A stretch of DNA of 64,000 nt, taken from positions 4,410,001 through 4,474,000 of the forward strand of contig JAWPMN010000001.1 of the NCBI GenBank assembly GCA_033344895.1. Reading direction: 5' to 3'. A program made the translations under genes and the position numbers. The DNA comes from Alphaproteobacteria bacterium (GTDB lineage: Bacteria; Pseudomonadota; Alphaproteobacteria; UBA8366; Aestuariispiraceae). The notes under the pieces were generated by a model that was not told where the DNA came from, ran no database searches, and worked only from the letters and a program-made list of their open reading frames with translations. Below, one piece after another: positions 35,600 to 44,646 of this stretch (positions within the stretch are counted from its first letter, which is position 1; each line of letters opens with the position of its first letter).

Positions 35600-37726
35600 A
35601 TGGCGCAGACGGATGGCTCCGGCAATCGGGTAACGCGTGGCCCCGGCGGTGAAACCGGGCAACGGCTGCGTGCGGCCTTTACCAGCACGGAACTGTTCCT
35701 GCCGGTCGGCATCGTCGCCATTCTGGTCCTGCTGCTGATCCCCCTGCCCACCTGGCTTCTGGACCTTTCCCTGACGATCTCGATCACCCTGTCGGTCATC
35801 ATCCTGATGACGGTGGTGTTCATCGTCACCCCCCTGGAACTGACCAGTTTTCCGACAATCCTGCTGATCGCGACCATGCTCAGGCTGGGGCTCAACGTCG
35901 CCTCGACCCGTTTGATCCTGTCGGAAGGGCATACCGGTACCGATGCAGCGGGCCAGGTTATCGAGGCCTTCGGCGGCTTCGTCGCGGGCGGCAACTATGT
36001 CATCGGGGTGATCGTCTTCTCGATCCTTGTGCTGATCAATTTCATCGTCATCACGAAAGGTGCGGGTCGTATCGCCGAAGTCGCCGCACGTTTCACCCTG
36101 GACGCCATGCCGGGCAAGCAGATGGCAATCGACGCCGACCTGTCATCCGGCCTGATCAACGAGGACCAGGCGCGCAAGCGGCGTAAGGATCTGGAAAGCG
36201 AAAGCTCCTTCTTCGGGGCCATGGATGGTGCGTCGAAGTTTGTCCGCGGTGATGCGATCGCCGGGATCCTGATCACCTTCATCAACATCGTCGGCGGCAT
36301 CATCATCGGTGTCGTCCAGCGCGACATGTCTATGGCCGATGCGGCGGAGAACTACACGCTGCTGACCATCGGCGACGGGCTTGTCAGCCAGATTCCGGCG
36401 CTGATCGTATCCGTCGCCGCCGGTATGCTGGTCACCAAGGCCGGTGTCACGGGCGCAACGGACAAGGCCCTTTTCGGACAATTGTCCGGTTATCCCAGTG
36501 CCCTGGGGATTGCATCCGGACTTCTGCTGCTGATGGCGCTGATCCCGGACCTGCCGGCCTGGCCGTTTCTGATCATGGCGACCCTGGCCGGTGTCGCGGC
36601 CTTCATGGTGTCGCAAACCAATGCACGCAGGAAGGTCGAGGAGGAAACTCGGGCCCTAGAAGAAGAGGCCGTCGCCGAGGCCGCACCGAAAGAGGAACCG
36701 ATCTCCGCCGCGCTACAGATCGATCTGATCCGACTGGAGCTCGGCTATGGGCTGCTGCCGCTGATCAACGCATCGCAGGAACACAAGCTCACGGACCAGA
36801 TCAAGGCGCTGCGGCGGCAACTGGCCGGCGACATGGGCTTTGTGATGCCGGCCGTGCGCATTCAGGACAACCTGCAGCTTCCCGGGAACACCTACATCAT
36901 TCGCGTCAAGGAGATCGAGGCCGGGCGCGGCGACCTGCGGCCGAACATGCAGCTGTGCATGGACCCGCGCGGCGACAAGATCTCTTTGCCGGGCGAAGCG
37001 ACGGTCGAGCCTACCTTCGGCCTGCCGGCCGTGTGGATCCAGGAGAACCAGCGCGAGGAGGCCATGTTCCGCGGCTATACGGTGGTCGACAGTGCCACCG
37101 TCATCACCACGCATCTGACCGAGATCATCAAGGACAACATGTCCGAACTTCTGTCCTATGCGGAGACGCAGAAGCTGCTGGATGAACTGCCGCAGGGACA
37201 GCAGAAGCTGGTGTCCGACCTGATCCCGAACCAGATCGCCCTCGGTGCCGTTCAGCGAGTCCTGCAGAACCTGCTGAACGAACGCGTCTCTATCCGGGAT
37301 CTGCCGACAATTCTGGAGGGGATCTCGGAAGCCGTGGGCTATACGCGAAACCTGACCCAGATCACGGAGCACGTCCGTTCGCGACTGGCACGTCAGCTGT
37401 CCGATGCCTACACCAACGACGCCGGTTTCGTTGCGCTGGTCACGCTAAGCCCGGCCTGGGAACAGGCCTTCATCGAAAGCATCGTCGGACAGGGCGAGGA
37501 GAAACAGCTCGCCATGGCGCCATCGAAGCTGCAGGAGTTCATCAACCAGGTCCGCACTGTCTTCGAAAGACAGGCCATGCAGGGTGAGACCCCTGCCCTG
37601 CTGGTTGGTCCGGCGATCCGCCCCTATGTGCGATCCGTCATCGAACGCTTCCGCCCGGTCACGGTGGTGATGAGCCAGAACGAAATTCATCCCAAGGCCA
37701 AGATCAAGACCGTCGATCAGATCTGA
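35600..37726 (+). CDS. flhA: Flagellar export gate protein FlhA
   Basis: 708 residues. Eight hydrophobic segments fill the N-terminal half (about 30-350). LNVASTRLILSEGH and AGRIAEVAARFTLDAMPGKQ belong to the conserved FHIPEP region. The cytoplasmic C-terminal domain (about 370-708) binds chaperone-substrate complexes and ends with MSQNEIHPKAKIKTVDQI. FlhA is the largest part of the export gate and responds to the proton gradient. It is the last gene of the fliF operon. The next gene is on the opposite strand, 26 bp beyond its stop. Confidence 0.97.
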   Translation: MAQTDGSGNRVTRGPGGETGQRLRAAFTSTELFLPVGIVAILVLLLIPLPTWLLDLSLTISITLSVIILMTVVFIVTPLELTSFPTILLIATMLRLGLNVASTRLILSEGHTGTDAAGQVIEAFGGFVAGGNYVIGVIVFSILVLINFIVITKGAGRIAEVAARFTLDAMPGKQMAIDADLSSGLINEDQARKRRKDLESESSFFGAMDGASKFVRGDAIAGILITFINIVGGIIIGVVQRDMSMADAAENYTLLTIGDGLVSQIPALIVSVAAGMLVTKAGVTGATDKALFGQLSGYPSALGIASGLLLLMALIPDLPAWPFLIMATLAGVAAFMVSQTNARRKVEEETRALEEEAVAEAAPKEEPISAALQIDLIRLELGYGLLPLINASQEHKLTDQIKALRRQLAGDMGFVMPAVRIQDNLQLPGNTYIIRVKEIEAGRGDLRPNMQLCMDPRGDKISLPGEATVEPTFGLPAVWIQENQREEAMFRGYTVVDSATVITTHLTEIIKDNMSELLSYAETQKLLDELPQGQQKLVSDLIPNQIALGAVQRVLQNLLNERVSIRDLPTILEGISEAVGYTRNLTQITEHVRSRLARQLSDAYTNDAGFVALVTLSPAWEQAFIESIVGQGEEKQLAMAPSKLQEFINQVRTVFERQAMQGETPALLVGPAIRPYVRSVIERFRPVTVVMSQNEIHPKAKIKTVDQI

Positions 37727-37752
37727 CATTCAGGCTGCGAAGTCGGTCCGTG

Positions 37753-38400
37753 TCAGGCCAGGATGCTCAGAATGCTGGTGGACGGTGCCGGCGGCGGGGC
37801 CTGCCCCAGCATCGCTGCCACGGATTGAAGCGCGTGCTGCGCCCGACGGATGTTGCGCCGCGCGGTCAGGTCGTTTCTGGCCCCGGACTGCGCCACATCG
37901 ACCAGTCCGGCGATACTCGACCGCAGCGCCAGAACGTCGACGACGAACGCCTTGTCCAGCGGCTCGTCCTCGACCGCCTTCTTGAGGACATCCAACTGGG
38001 CGCGCAATTTTTCCCGAATGGCGGCCCCATCGTCTTCGGCGCCGATTTCAAGCGAGGTGTGACCGTTCTTCATACCGGGCATGCCGAGGCCCGCACCAGG
38101 GTCCGCATAGTCGCGCACCGCGGCTTTCAGATCCTGCCCCAGCCGCGCTGCCTGTTGTGCCGCTGTTTTCGGACTGGCAATGGCGAACCACCGCATGATT
38201 TGCATCTGTTCGCGCAGTTGCTTGACGCGCTGGGCGGCAAACGCCTTGCGGGTCTCCTTCGCCTTCTCAACCGCGGCTTCCATGCTCTGGACAGCCTGCG
38301 GCTTCTCGGAAAGACGCGATTCCGTTACAGATTTTCGGTGTTTGGTCGGGCCGCTGGCGGCTGTTGGCAGACCGGCCTGTGACGATCCTTGCACGATCAT
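37753..38400 (-). CDS. Unknown alanine-rich helical protein between flhA and flhF
   Basis: A 215-residue frame from the ATG at 38400 with AGG upstream. A longer in-frame reading to 38520 overlaps flhF and is unlikely. The protein has a Ser/Thr-rich start, a helical middle (ETRKAFAAQRVKQLREQMQI and SPKTAAQQAARLGQDLKAAV) and another helical block ending in SILSILA. There is no signal peptide, membrane segment or motif that I recognise. I believe I have seen similar proteins beside flhF in related alphaproteobacteria, but this is from memory. It could be a flagellar accessory factor. Confidence 0.6.
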   Translation of the reverse strand: MIVQGSSQAGLPTAASGPTKHRKSVTESRLSEKPQAVQSMEAAVEKAKETRKAFAAQRVKQLREQMQIMRWFAIASPKTAAQQAARLGQDLKAAVRDYADPGAGLGMPGMKNGHTSLEIGAEDDGAAIREKLRAQLDVLKKAVEDEPLDKAFVVDVLALRSSIAGLVDVAQSGARNDLTARRNIRRAQHALQSVAAMLGQAPPPAPSTSILSILA

Positions 38401-38518
38401 GGTTTCTGACCTTTGGCATCCGTGCCTTCTGCACGTGGCGCCATTATAGCATGTTTTGGCCGATGCATATCGGATTTCATACTTTCCAGCCGCGAGGACT
38501 TCCTCTAGTCCTTTCAAC

Positions 38519-39511
38519 ATGCGTCTTAAGACTTTTCATGCAGATACACTGGCATCGGCAATGGAACTGGTGCGCCAGACACTTGGCCCCAATGCCATTA
38601 TCGTTGCCACGCATGAAGACGATGCCAATCGTGGCGCACGGGTAACCGCCGCCATCGATCCCGACGACCAGGATTTCGACTTCTTCAGCGAAGGCGCCTC
38701 CGAGGAGACTCTGGAACTGTTGACGGAGGTTCTGGAACGCCACCATGTCCCGAACGGGATCATCGACCGCATCATTGATGCGGCGACCGACGGTACGGAC
38801 ACGACGCCGGTTTCCGTCCTGACGGCCGCCCTGTCGAAAGTGTTCAAGTTCAAGAACCTTCCCCATGCGCCCGGCGGCCCGCCCATCATGTTGATCGGGC
38901 CACCCGGGGTCGGCAAGACCGTGTCCTGCGCAAAGCTTGCGGCACGGATCGCGTTGTCGCACGACAAGGATGGCGCCCCGCCGGTGAACCTGATCGCGGC
39001 CGATCCGGTGCGTGTGGGAGCGGTCGACCAGTTGCGAATTTACGCCGAGAAGCTCGGGGCAGCCCTGTACGAGGCGGCAAACGGCGACGCCCTTGCCAAT
39101 GTCCTTACCAAACTCAGACGCAGCGAGATGGTGATAATCGATACACCAGGCAGCAATCCCTACGAGATGGCGGATATCGCCCACCTCGTCGAGATGGCCG
39201 AGGCCGGCAAGGTCGAGACCGTTCTGGTCCTGGCGGCCGGCCGGGATGCCGAGGAGGCCGCGGAATTGGCGGAGGCATTCCGCCCGGTAGGCGCGACGCG
39301 CCTTCTTATGACCGGACTGGACATGGCCAAGCGCTACGGGGCGCTGCTGTCGGCGGCAGATGCCGGCGGGCTGCATCTGTCGGAAGTGTCGCTGGCTCCT
39401 GAAATCGGCAAGGGCCTGCAGGCACTCGATGCGGCCGGTCTGGCCCGGCTGTTGCTTCCCGAGGATCTGGCGGCGCAGGATAGCCGCGGTGAAGGAGTAG
39501 GCGCGTCATGA
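38519..39511 (+). CDS. flhF: SRP-type GTPase FlhF
   Basis: 330 residues from the ATG at 38519; the start MRLKTFHADTLASAMELVRQ is the typical FlhF N-terminus. The upstream ribosome site is weak. The B domain is variable and short. The GTPase domain has G1 GPPGVGKT (127-134), then NLIAADPVRVGAVDQLRIYA and IDTPGSNPY. FlhF places the flagellum at the pole and recruits FliF. Its 3' end overlaps flhG by four bases, so the pair is co-translated. Confidence 0.93.
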   Translation: MRLKTFHADTLASAMELVRQTLGPNAIIVATHEDDANRGARVTAAIDPDDQDFDFFSEGASEETLELLTEVLERHHVPNGIIDRIIDAATDGTDTTPVSVLTAALSKVFKFKNLPHAPGGPPIMLIGPPGVGKTVSCAKLAARIALSHDKDGAPPVNLIAADPVRVGAVDQLRIYAEKLGAALYEAANGDALANVLTKLRRSEMVIIDTPGSNPYEMADIAHLVEMAEAGKVETVLVLAAGRDAEEAAELAEAFRPVGATRLLMTGLDMAKRYGALLSAADAGGLHLSEVSLAPEIGKGLQALDAAGLARLLLPEDLAAQDSRGEGVGAS

Positions 39512-40260
39512 ACGCGGAAATACCGACCAACAATCTGATCGCGGTCGCCTCCGGCAAAGGCGGGGTCGGCAAGACATGGTTTGCCATCACCTTGGCTCAC
39601 GCGATGGCGCGGGCCGGGCGCAAGGTCCTGTTGTTCGATGGCGATCTCGGCCTCGCCAATATCGACATTCAGCTGGGCCTGATGCCGAAGCACGACGTGG
39701 GTCAGGCTATTGCGGGCAAGTCCCGCCTGAGCCAGTGCATCGAACGCTTTCCGGAGGGCAATTTCGACGTTCTGGCCGGCCGGTCCGGCAGCGGCTCCTT
39801 GGCCACGCTTCCGCCGCCGCGGATCGAGCGGATCGGACGAGAACTGATCGCACTGGCCGGCGGGTACAATCATGTGCTGATCGATCTCGGCGCCGGGGTC
39901 GACAAGACCGTGCAGATGCTCGCCGCAAAGGCCGCCCGGACGCTTCTGATCGTCAATGACGAGCCGACCTCACTGACCGACGGCTATGCCTTCATCAAGC
40001 TGGGCTGGGCCAGCCATCCGGAAATGGACATTCAGGTCGTCGTGAATGCGGCGGAGAGCGCCAACCGCGGTCGCAGGACGTATGATACCCTGGCGAAGTC
40101 CTGTGAAGGCTTCCTGAGACGCAAACCGGGCCTGGCCGGGATCGTACGACGCGACAATCGCGTGCGGGAGGCCATTCGCGCGCAGCAGCCGCTGATTACT
40201 CGGTCCCCGACCTCGGAAGCCGCATCGGATGTCGAAGCCATCGCCCGGTCGCTGATCTGA
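39508..40260 (+). CDS. flhG: MinD/ParA-type ATPase FlhG (FleN/YlxH)
   Basis: 250 residues. Deviant Walker A SGKGGVGKT (15-23), then LLFDGDLGLANIDIQLGL and IDLGAGVD (Walker B region), are the FlhG/MinD hallmarks. FlhG controls flagellar number by antagonising FlhF. The C-terminal amphipathic helix is SEAASDVEAIARSLI. The ATG overlaps the flhF stop. Confidence 0.93.
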   Translation: MNAEIPTNNLIAVASGKGGVGKTWFAITLAHAMARAGRKVLLFDGDLGLANIDIQLGLMPKHDVGQAIAGKSRLSQCIERFPEGNFDVLAGRSGSGSLATLPPPRIERIGRELIALAGGYNHVLIDLGAGVDKTVQMLAAKAARTLLIVNDEPTSLTDGYAFIKLGWASHPEMDIQVVVNAAESANRGRRTYDTLAKSCEGFLRRKPGLAGIVRRDNRVREAIRAQQPLITRSPTSEAASDVEAIARSLI

Positions 40261-40362
40261 CCTCTTGGCGCGAATTCTGCATAGGCCTGAATGCGGCGCC
40301 CAGAACGGACGGCCGCGCCGGGATATGGTATAGAGGCGGTCGGAGAACCGACCGGAGGACCG

Positions 40363-41871
40363 ATGCAGACACCCATCGTCCCGACGACGGGACCCACGAC
40401 AGGCGGCGGCACGACGACATTGCCGTCCGGGACCGCTACACTGCCCAGCTTGCCACCTAGCCTGGCAACGGCTCTGAAGAATGGCGGCAGCATTACCGCC
40501 CAGGTCACGGGCAAGCCGGCAGCGGGGCAACTGACCCTGTCCGTTCCCGGCGGACAATCCGTGACCGTACAGACCCCCTTGCCTCTGCCCGTGGGGACGA
40601 CGCTGGCCGTGGCCCTACAGGCAACCGGCTCCCCCACGACATTGTTCCTGCAGCCGCAGTCGACGGGCCAGGCCGCGACGCAGACCGCCGTGCCGCAGGG
40701 CGCAGGTACATCCCAGGGCGCAGCCACATCCCCGCAACCGGCCGTCGTCACGACCCTGACGCAAGGGTCCGTCTTCTCCGCGACCGTGACCGGGGCACCA
40801 ACGAATGGAGCGGCGGGGCAGGCTGCCGCAAGCGGCGGTTCCGCCCCGTCAGCGTCAGCGCCGCAGCAAGCGGGACCGACCACCACCCAACCGGCGAGCA
40901 ATCCGGCGAATGCCCCGCAAGCAACCGCCCGCACGCCCGCCGCGCTGCCGCCCGGCAGTGCGGTACAGCTGCGCCTGCTTGGCTTCGCACCGCAGGGGCA
41001 GCCGCTGTCTGCCAGCGGTGCGCAGGGCGCCTTCACGGCGACAGTCACAGGCCAGACCGCCGGTGGCACGGTCGCCGCCCAATCACAGATCGGCAGCCTT
41101 TCGATCCAGCTTCCCTCCACACCGCCAGCTGGAACGCAACTTCTCCTCAGTACTGTCGGCGCCCCCCGGCTTCCGGCAGCGGGAAGCGGATCGGCGGACA
41201 TGGGTACGGCGCGTTTCCAGGCCCTGCAGGACGCGGTAAACCTTCTGCGCAGCGGCGACCCGGCAGCCGCCCAACGCCTGACACAGTCGCTGATTCCGCA
41301 GCCCAACGCCCAGCTCGGCCTCGCGGCGGCCTTCCTGATCGGCGCCATGCGTCAGGGCGGGCTGGACAAATGGCTCGGCGGCGACAATATCCGGGCGCTT
41401 TCGGAGTCCGGGGCGAAGAAGTCCGGGCTTCTGTCGCGTCTGGAGGGTGATTTGAGCCAGACCGGACAAGCCCGGGATTCCGCCGGTCAGGACTGGCGGG
41501 TGACGACACTGCCCCTCCTGAACGATAGCCAATTGGAGCAGATTCGGTTGTACACGCGCCCCAGGCGGGACAACGATGAGGACGGAGAAAACGGCGGCTC
41601 TCGGCCCGAATCCAAACGCTTCGTCGTAGAAGCCGATTTCAGCCGACTTGGCCCGATCCAGTTCGACGGACTGGCAAAGGAAAGACAGATCGATCTGGTC
41701 GTTCGCACCAAGAAGCCCTTCGACGCCGCCGAGCGGGATGAGATCCGAGGCTTGTTCGCCGATACGGTGTCGGCCCTGGGACTGGGCGGTCGGATCGACT
41801 TTTCGGTTGTTCCCGCCTTCGACCTGTTTCCCGAAATCGACGAGCCAAAGCCGGGAGGGTTCACCGTATGA
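40363..41871 (+). CDS. FliK-like protein with low-complexity Thr/Gln/Ala/Pro N-terminus
   Basis: 502 residues from the ATG at 40363 with CGGAGGAC just before; an upstream in-frame start at 40291 has no such site. The first 300 residues are Thr/Ala/Gln/Gly/Pro-rich. The C-terminal 150 residues include WRVTTLPLLNDSQLEQIRLY, SRLGPIQFDGLAKERQIDLV and FADTVSALGLGGRIDFSVVP. This order (a strand-rich block, then 'LG-iq-dg', then a helix) resembles the FliK C-terminal switch domain. A second hook-length factor or a different secretion substrate is possible. It sits between flhG and the QueF-like gene with no obvious terminator. Confidence 0.6.
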   Translation: MQTPIVPTTGPTTGGGTTTLPSGTATLPSLPPSLATALKNGGSITAQVTGKPAAGQLTLSVPGGQSVTVQTPLPLPVGTTLAVALQATGSPTTLFLQPQSTGQAATQTAVPQGAGTSQGAATSPQPAVVTTLTQGSVFSATVTGAPTNGAAGQAAASGGSAPSASAPQQAGPTTTQPASNPANAPQATARTPAALPPGSAVQLRLLGFAPQGQPLSASGAQGAFTATVTGQTAGGTVAAQSQIGSLSIQLPSTPPAGTQLLLSTVGAPRLPAAGSGSADMGTARFQALQDAVNLLRSGDPAAAQRLTQSLIPQPNAQLGLAAAFLIGAMRQGGLDKWLGGDNIRALSESGAKKSGLLSRLEGDLSQTGQARDSAGQDWRVTTLPLLNDSQLEQIRLYTRPRRDNDEDGENGGSRPESKRFVVEADFSRLGPIQFDGLAKERQIDLVVRTKKPFDAAERDEIRGLFADTVSALGLGGRIDFSVVPAFDLFPEIDEPKPGGFTV

Positions 41872-42305
41872 GCAACACGTCCGAAAACAGCGCTGCGGCG
41901 GAAGCCCTGGCTCAGGATGCCGAAATCGTCCGCGCACGCCTGGAGCGCCAGTCCAATGTGGAAACGGTGCGAAACCCACTGCCGCGTGTCGACTATCTGT
42001 GCAAGGTCATCGGCATGACGGTCGATGGCGGCGCATCGCTGCAACTGCGCTACGTGCCGGACAAACTGCTGCTGCAGGAGGATGCCTTCGGGGTCTATCT
42101 GGCCGCCCTGCCGGACGCGGAGAGCCTTGAATCCCTGGCGGCGATGGTACTCGACGACCTGAACAACGAACTGGTGCCCCGTTTCCTTCAGATTCGCGTT
42201 GCCGCCTCTGAAGACGGTCTGGATTCGGGGCATGCCGTACTTATGGAAGACCGGCGGCCGCGTTGGGACAATCCAGCCCTGCTGTCTCGATTGCCGTCGT
42301 TCTGA
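41868..42305 (+). CDS. QueF-like T-fold protein
   Basis: 145 residues; the ATG overlaps the previous stop by four bases. From memory of QueF (7-cyano-7-deazaguanine reductase), the segment C45-KVIG with D53 and RYVPDKLLLQEDAFGVYLAA (61-80) aligns with QueF's catalytic CPxTGQPDF and YIPDxxxxESKSLKLYL. MVLDDLNNELVPRFLQIRV aligns with its IMNDLxxxxDPRYIEV. The FHE motif that follows in QueF is missing. It is therefore either a catalytically altered relative or a structural T-fold protein. Its place inside the flhF-flhG-FliK-like operon suggests a flagellar role. A call of hypothetical protein is the safe alternative. Confidence 0.5.
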   Translation: MSNTSENSAAAEALAQDAEIVRARLERQSNVETVRNPLPRVDYLCKVIGMTVDGGASLQLRYVPDKLLLQEDAFGVYLAALPDAESLESLAAMVLDDLNNELVPRFLQIRVAASEDGLDSGHAVLMEDRRPRWDNPALLSRLPSF

Positions 42306-43961
42306 CTACTTTCGGCGCATCGCCAGTTCGGCGCGGCAATAGCCGGTCGACTTCAGAGTTTCGTCGAAACCGTCGCCTTCAATCGTGAAGTTGTTCGCGA
42401 TGGTGCCGACGCTCCAGCCCGGGACACGGGCGTGGAAACGCACCCCGCCCCCTTCATCGATCTTGATCTTCACATAGGCCGTTCCTGAGAAATTGGACCG
42501 CAAGGTACCGTCGAACTCACCGTTCCTGATTTCGACCTCCGTCGTCCCTTTCTCGCCGGCGGCACACCAGCGCACGGCGTTGTAATAGCCCCCCACGACC
42601 TTCCAGGTGACCATCCAACGGCCATCGTAGGGATGTGCGGCTGTGGCGGCATTTCCCAGGGCTGCGGTCTGGGGCTGATACCCGTTCTCCGCCCGATTAC
42701 GGGCAATGGCGGCAAAGGTCCCGTCCGGGAAGCGATCGAGATAGGCGCGGTAATCCGACCGCTCGGTGCTGTTCTGGATGGATTGCCAAAACAGTCGCTC
42801 CCGCTCTCCGTCGTCGACGGATGGCGTCACGGCGGCGACCTGGGAACGGCTCTGAATCGATTGCAGTTTCACCTGCGCCAACTGAGCATAAACCGTGTCC
42901 GGATACTGATCGATCACGGAACGTACCAGCGCGGGATCCTCGCTATCCTTGACCGCCTGCCAGGCCTGGGATGCCATGGCCTGGCGCTGCTGTGCGGCCT
43001 GCTGCTGCGCCGCCGCTTCGCGTTGTGCGGTCAGGCTGTCGACACGCTGCCTGGCGATATCGACGAAAAGACCATCGGGATAGACGGACAGATAACTCTC
43101 AAAAAGCGTCGGATCGGTCGCATTCGCGATCGACTTCCAATACTCCACCTCCGCATCGCGACTGTTACTTTCCGGCACGGGTGCCGGCGCAGGTGCCGCT
43201 GCCACCGGCGCTTCGGGCAGGAAGTAGAAGTCCCCGGTCAGGGAAGAGCTTTCCCAAGGGATCTGGCGGTTGCCGGTTTTTTCCAGAACTTCGATGCGAA
43301 CACGCTTGAACACCTGCTCCACCGGGAGACCGGGCGTTCGCATGGCACGCGCCAGCGCCGCCGTATACGGACTGTTTCGGCCCGTGCCATCGGTCGCGAT
43401 CTCCCCTGGCGATGTCGAATAGGCCAGAAGCGTCCCAAAAGGCGCATCGACCTTTGCCAGCCCGCGGCTTGCGGATCGGGAAATACTTTTGAACGGATTG
43501 TTGCGGCAGGCGTCCAGAACCACGAGGTTGAGCCTGTTGCCGGCAGCCTCAAGGCTCTTCATCAAGGTTGCAACGCGCAGCGTCTGAATTTCAAGGTCCA
43601 GGGTATCGGCGATATCGGCGTCGACCGGAACGAGGTAATTCTCGCCGTTGGTCTGAACCGCGTGCCCGGCATAATAAACCATGCCGACCGTGTCCTCTCC
43701 CGCTGCCTGAAGATCGCGGCCGAACTGAACGACAGCACGCTGAAACTGTCGATAGGTCAGATCCGTATGATGCGTGACTTCAAACCCGGTCGCGCGCAGG
43801 ACATCGGCCATCAGTTGCGCATCATTGCGCGGATTGTCCAGAGGACCAATGGAATAGGAACTGTTGCCGATCACCAATGCGTGCCGGTCTTCGGCGTTCG
43901 CGGTGTGAGACACGAATGCCAGAAGGAGGCCCGCCAGGAGCACCTGAGTAATCTTGGCCAT
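42306..43961 (-). CDS. Secreted caspase-like (metacaspase/orthocaspase) protein
   Basis: 551 residues with a signal peptide (about 1-23, ending TANA before EDRHALVIG). The peptidase C14 domain has the catalytic dyad His100 (YYAGHAVQ) and Cys152 (LDACRNNPF), plus the caspase start ALVIGNSSYSIGPLDNPRND. After about residue 265 come two repeat-like blocks, each with WKSI or WQSI (WKSIANATDPTLFESYLSVY and WQSIQNSTERSDYRAYLDRF). The last 90 residues form a beta-rich end domain. Metacaspases cleave after basic residues. The substrate is unknown. It is convergent with the QueF-like gene, with adjoining stops. Confidence 0.88.
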   Translation of the reverse strand: MAKITQVLLAGLLLAFVSHTANAEDRHALVIGNSSYSIGPLDNPRNDAQLMADVLRATGFEVTHHTDLTYRQFQRAVVQFGRDLQAAGEDTVGMVYYAGHAVQTNGENYLVPVDADIADTLDLEIQTLRVATLMKSLEAAGNRLNLVVLDACRNNPFKSISRSASRGLAKVDAPFGTLLAYSTSPGEIATDGTGRNSPYTAALARAMRTPGLPVEQVFKRVRIEVLEKTGNRQIPWESSSLTGDFYFLPEAPVAAAPAPAPVPESNSRDAEVEYWKSIANATDPTLFESYLSVYPDGLFVDIARQRVDSLTAQREAAAQQQAAQQRQAMASQAWQAVKDSEDPALVRSVIDQYPDTVYAQLAQVKLQSIQSRSQVAAVTPSVDDGERERLFWQSIQNSTERSDYRAYLDRFPDGTFAAIARNRAENGYQPQTAALGNAATAAHPYDGRWMVTWKVVGGYYNAVRWCAAGEKGTTEVEIRNGEFDGTLRSNFSGTAYVKIKIDEGGGVRFHARVPGWSVGTIANNFTIEGDGFDETLKSTGYCRAELAMRRK

Positions 43962-44072
43962 CTTGATCCCCGCCGCTTTTGTCCGCTACTCACGGATCAT
44001 TCGCCGCCCGACGCATCCACTAGCATACTATCGAAGCATCGGAGATCAAAATTGTGAGGAATTGCGCGGCTC

Positions 44073-44465
44073 TCAGCACCAATCGGGCGGGGCCGAACGC
44101 AGCGCCGTGTAGGTCAGCAGTTGGTCCGGATCGGTGAAGGTCGCGATATCCACCCCCTTGCCGCGCGCCACCATGACCGACAGATCGAAATGCTTCAGGA
44201 CCTGCTCGTCGTGCGGCAGATACATTGCGACCGACAGATTGGGATGCTCCCCCAGGACAGTTGCCAGTTCCTTGCCGAACTCGTGCGCCTCTTCCAGGCT
44301 GCACGTCATGTTGCTGGAGCTGCAATCGACCAAAATCGTCTGACGGGGATTCACCTGAAGGGAGGCCGCAAGGTCCTTCAGCATCGCAAGGCGTTCCGTC
44401 TGGGTAACGCTCCCGGATGCGCTGACTGTCGTCACCCGGTCCGATTCAAAAATCCGATACGCCAT
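44073..44465 (-). CDS. STAS/SpoIIAA-like domain protein
   Basis: 130 residues, no signal peptide or membrane segment. The alternating strand-helix pattern (VTTVSASGSVTQTERLAMLK, then TILVDCSSSNMTCSLEEAHE and LSVAMYLPHDEQVLKHFDLS) suggests a SpoIIAA/STAS-like fold, as in cytosolic anti-sigma-antagonist relatives. The usual phosphorylated Ser/Thr motif is not clear. It stands alone between the caspase-like gene and fliJ, with 111 bp and 181 bp gaps on either side. Function unknown. Confidence 0.55.
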   Translation of the reverse strand: MAYRIFESDRVTTVSASGSVTQTERLAMLKDLAASLQVNPRQTILVDCSSSNMTCSLEEAHEFGKELATVLGEHPNLSVAMYLPHDEQVLKHFDLSVMVARGKGVDIATFTDPDQLLTYTALRSAPPDWC

Positions 44466-44646
44466 TCCGAGTATTTCCCGCTTGGCCGTGTCATGAGGAG
44501 CGGGAAATAAGGGGCCGGAAACAGGTTTGTCCAGAGGCCGGGGCGCGCAGTTTACATATTCGCAAAATTGCGTTCAAAAGACGGATCGGGCGGCACAATC
44601 TGACAATCGGAAGCAATCAGATCGAAACATAATTATACCGCAGAAA

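Noticed and set aside
40032-41348. A 438-residue minus-strand open frame
   Set aside because: Antisense to the FliK-like gene; Cys/Gly/Pro-rich with no recognisable domain.
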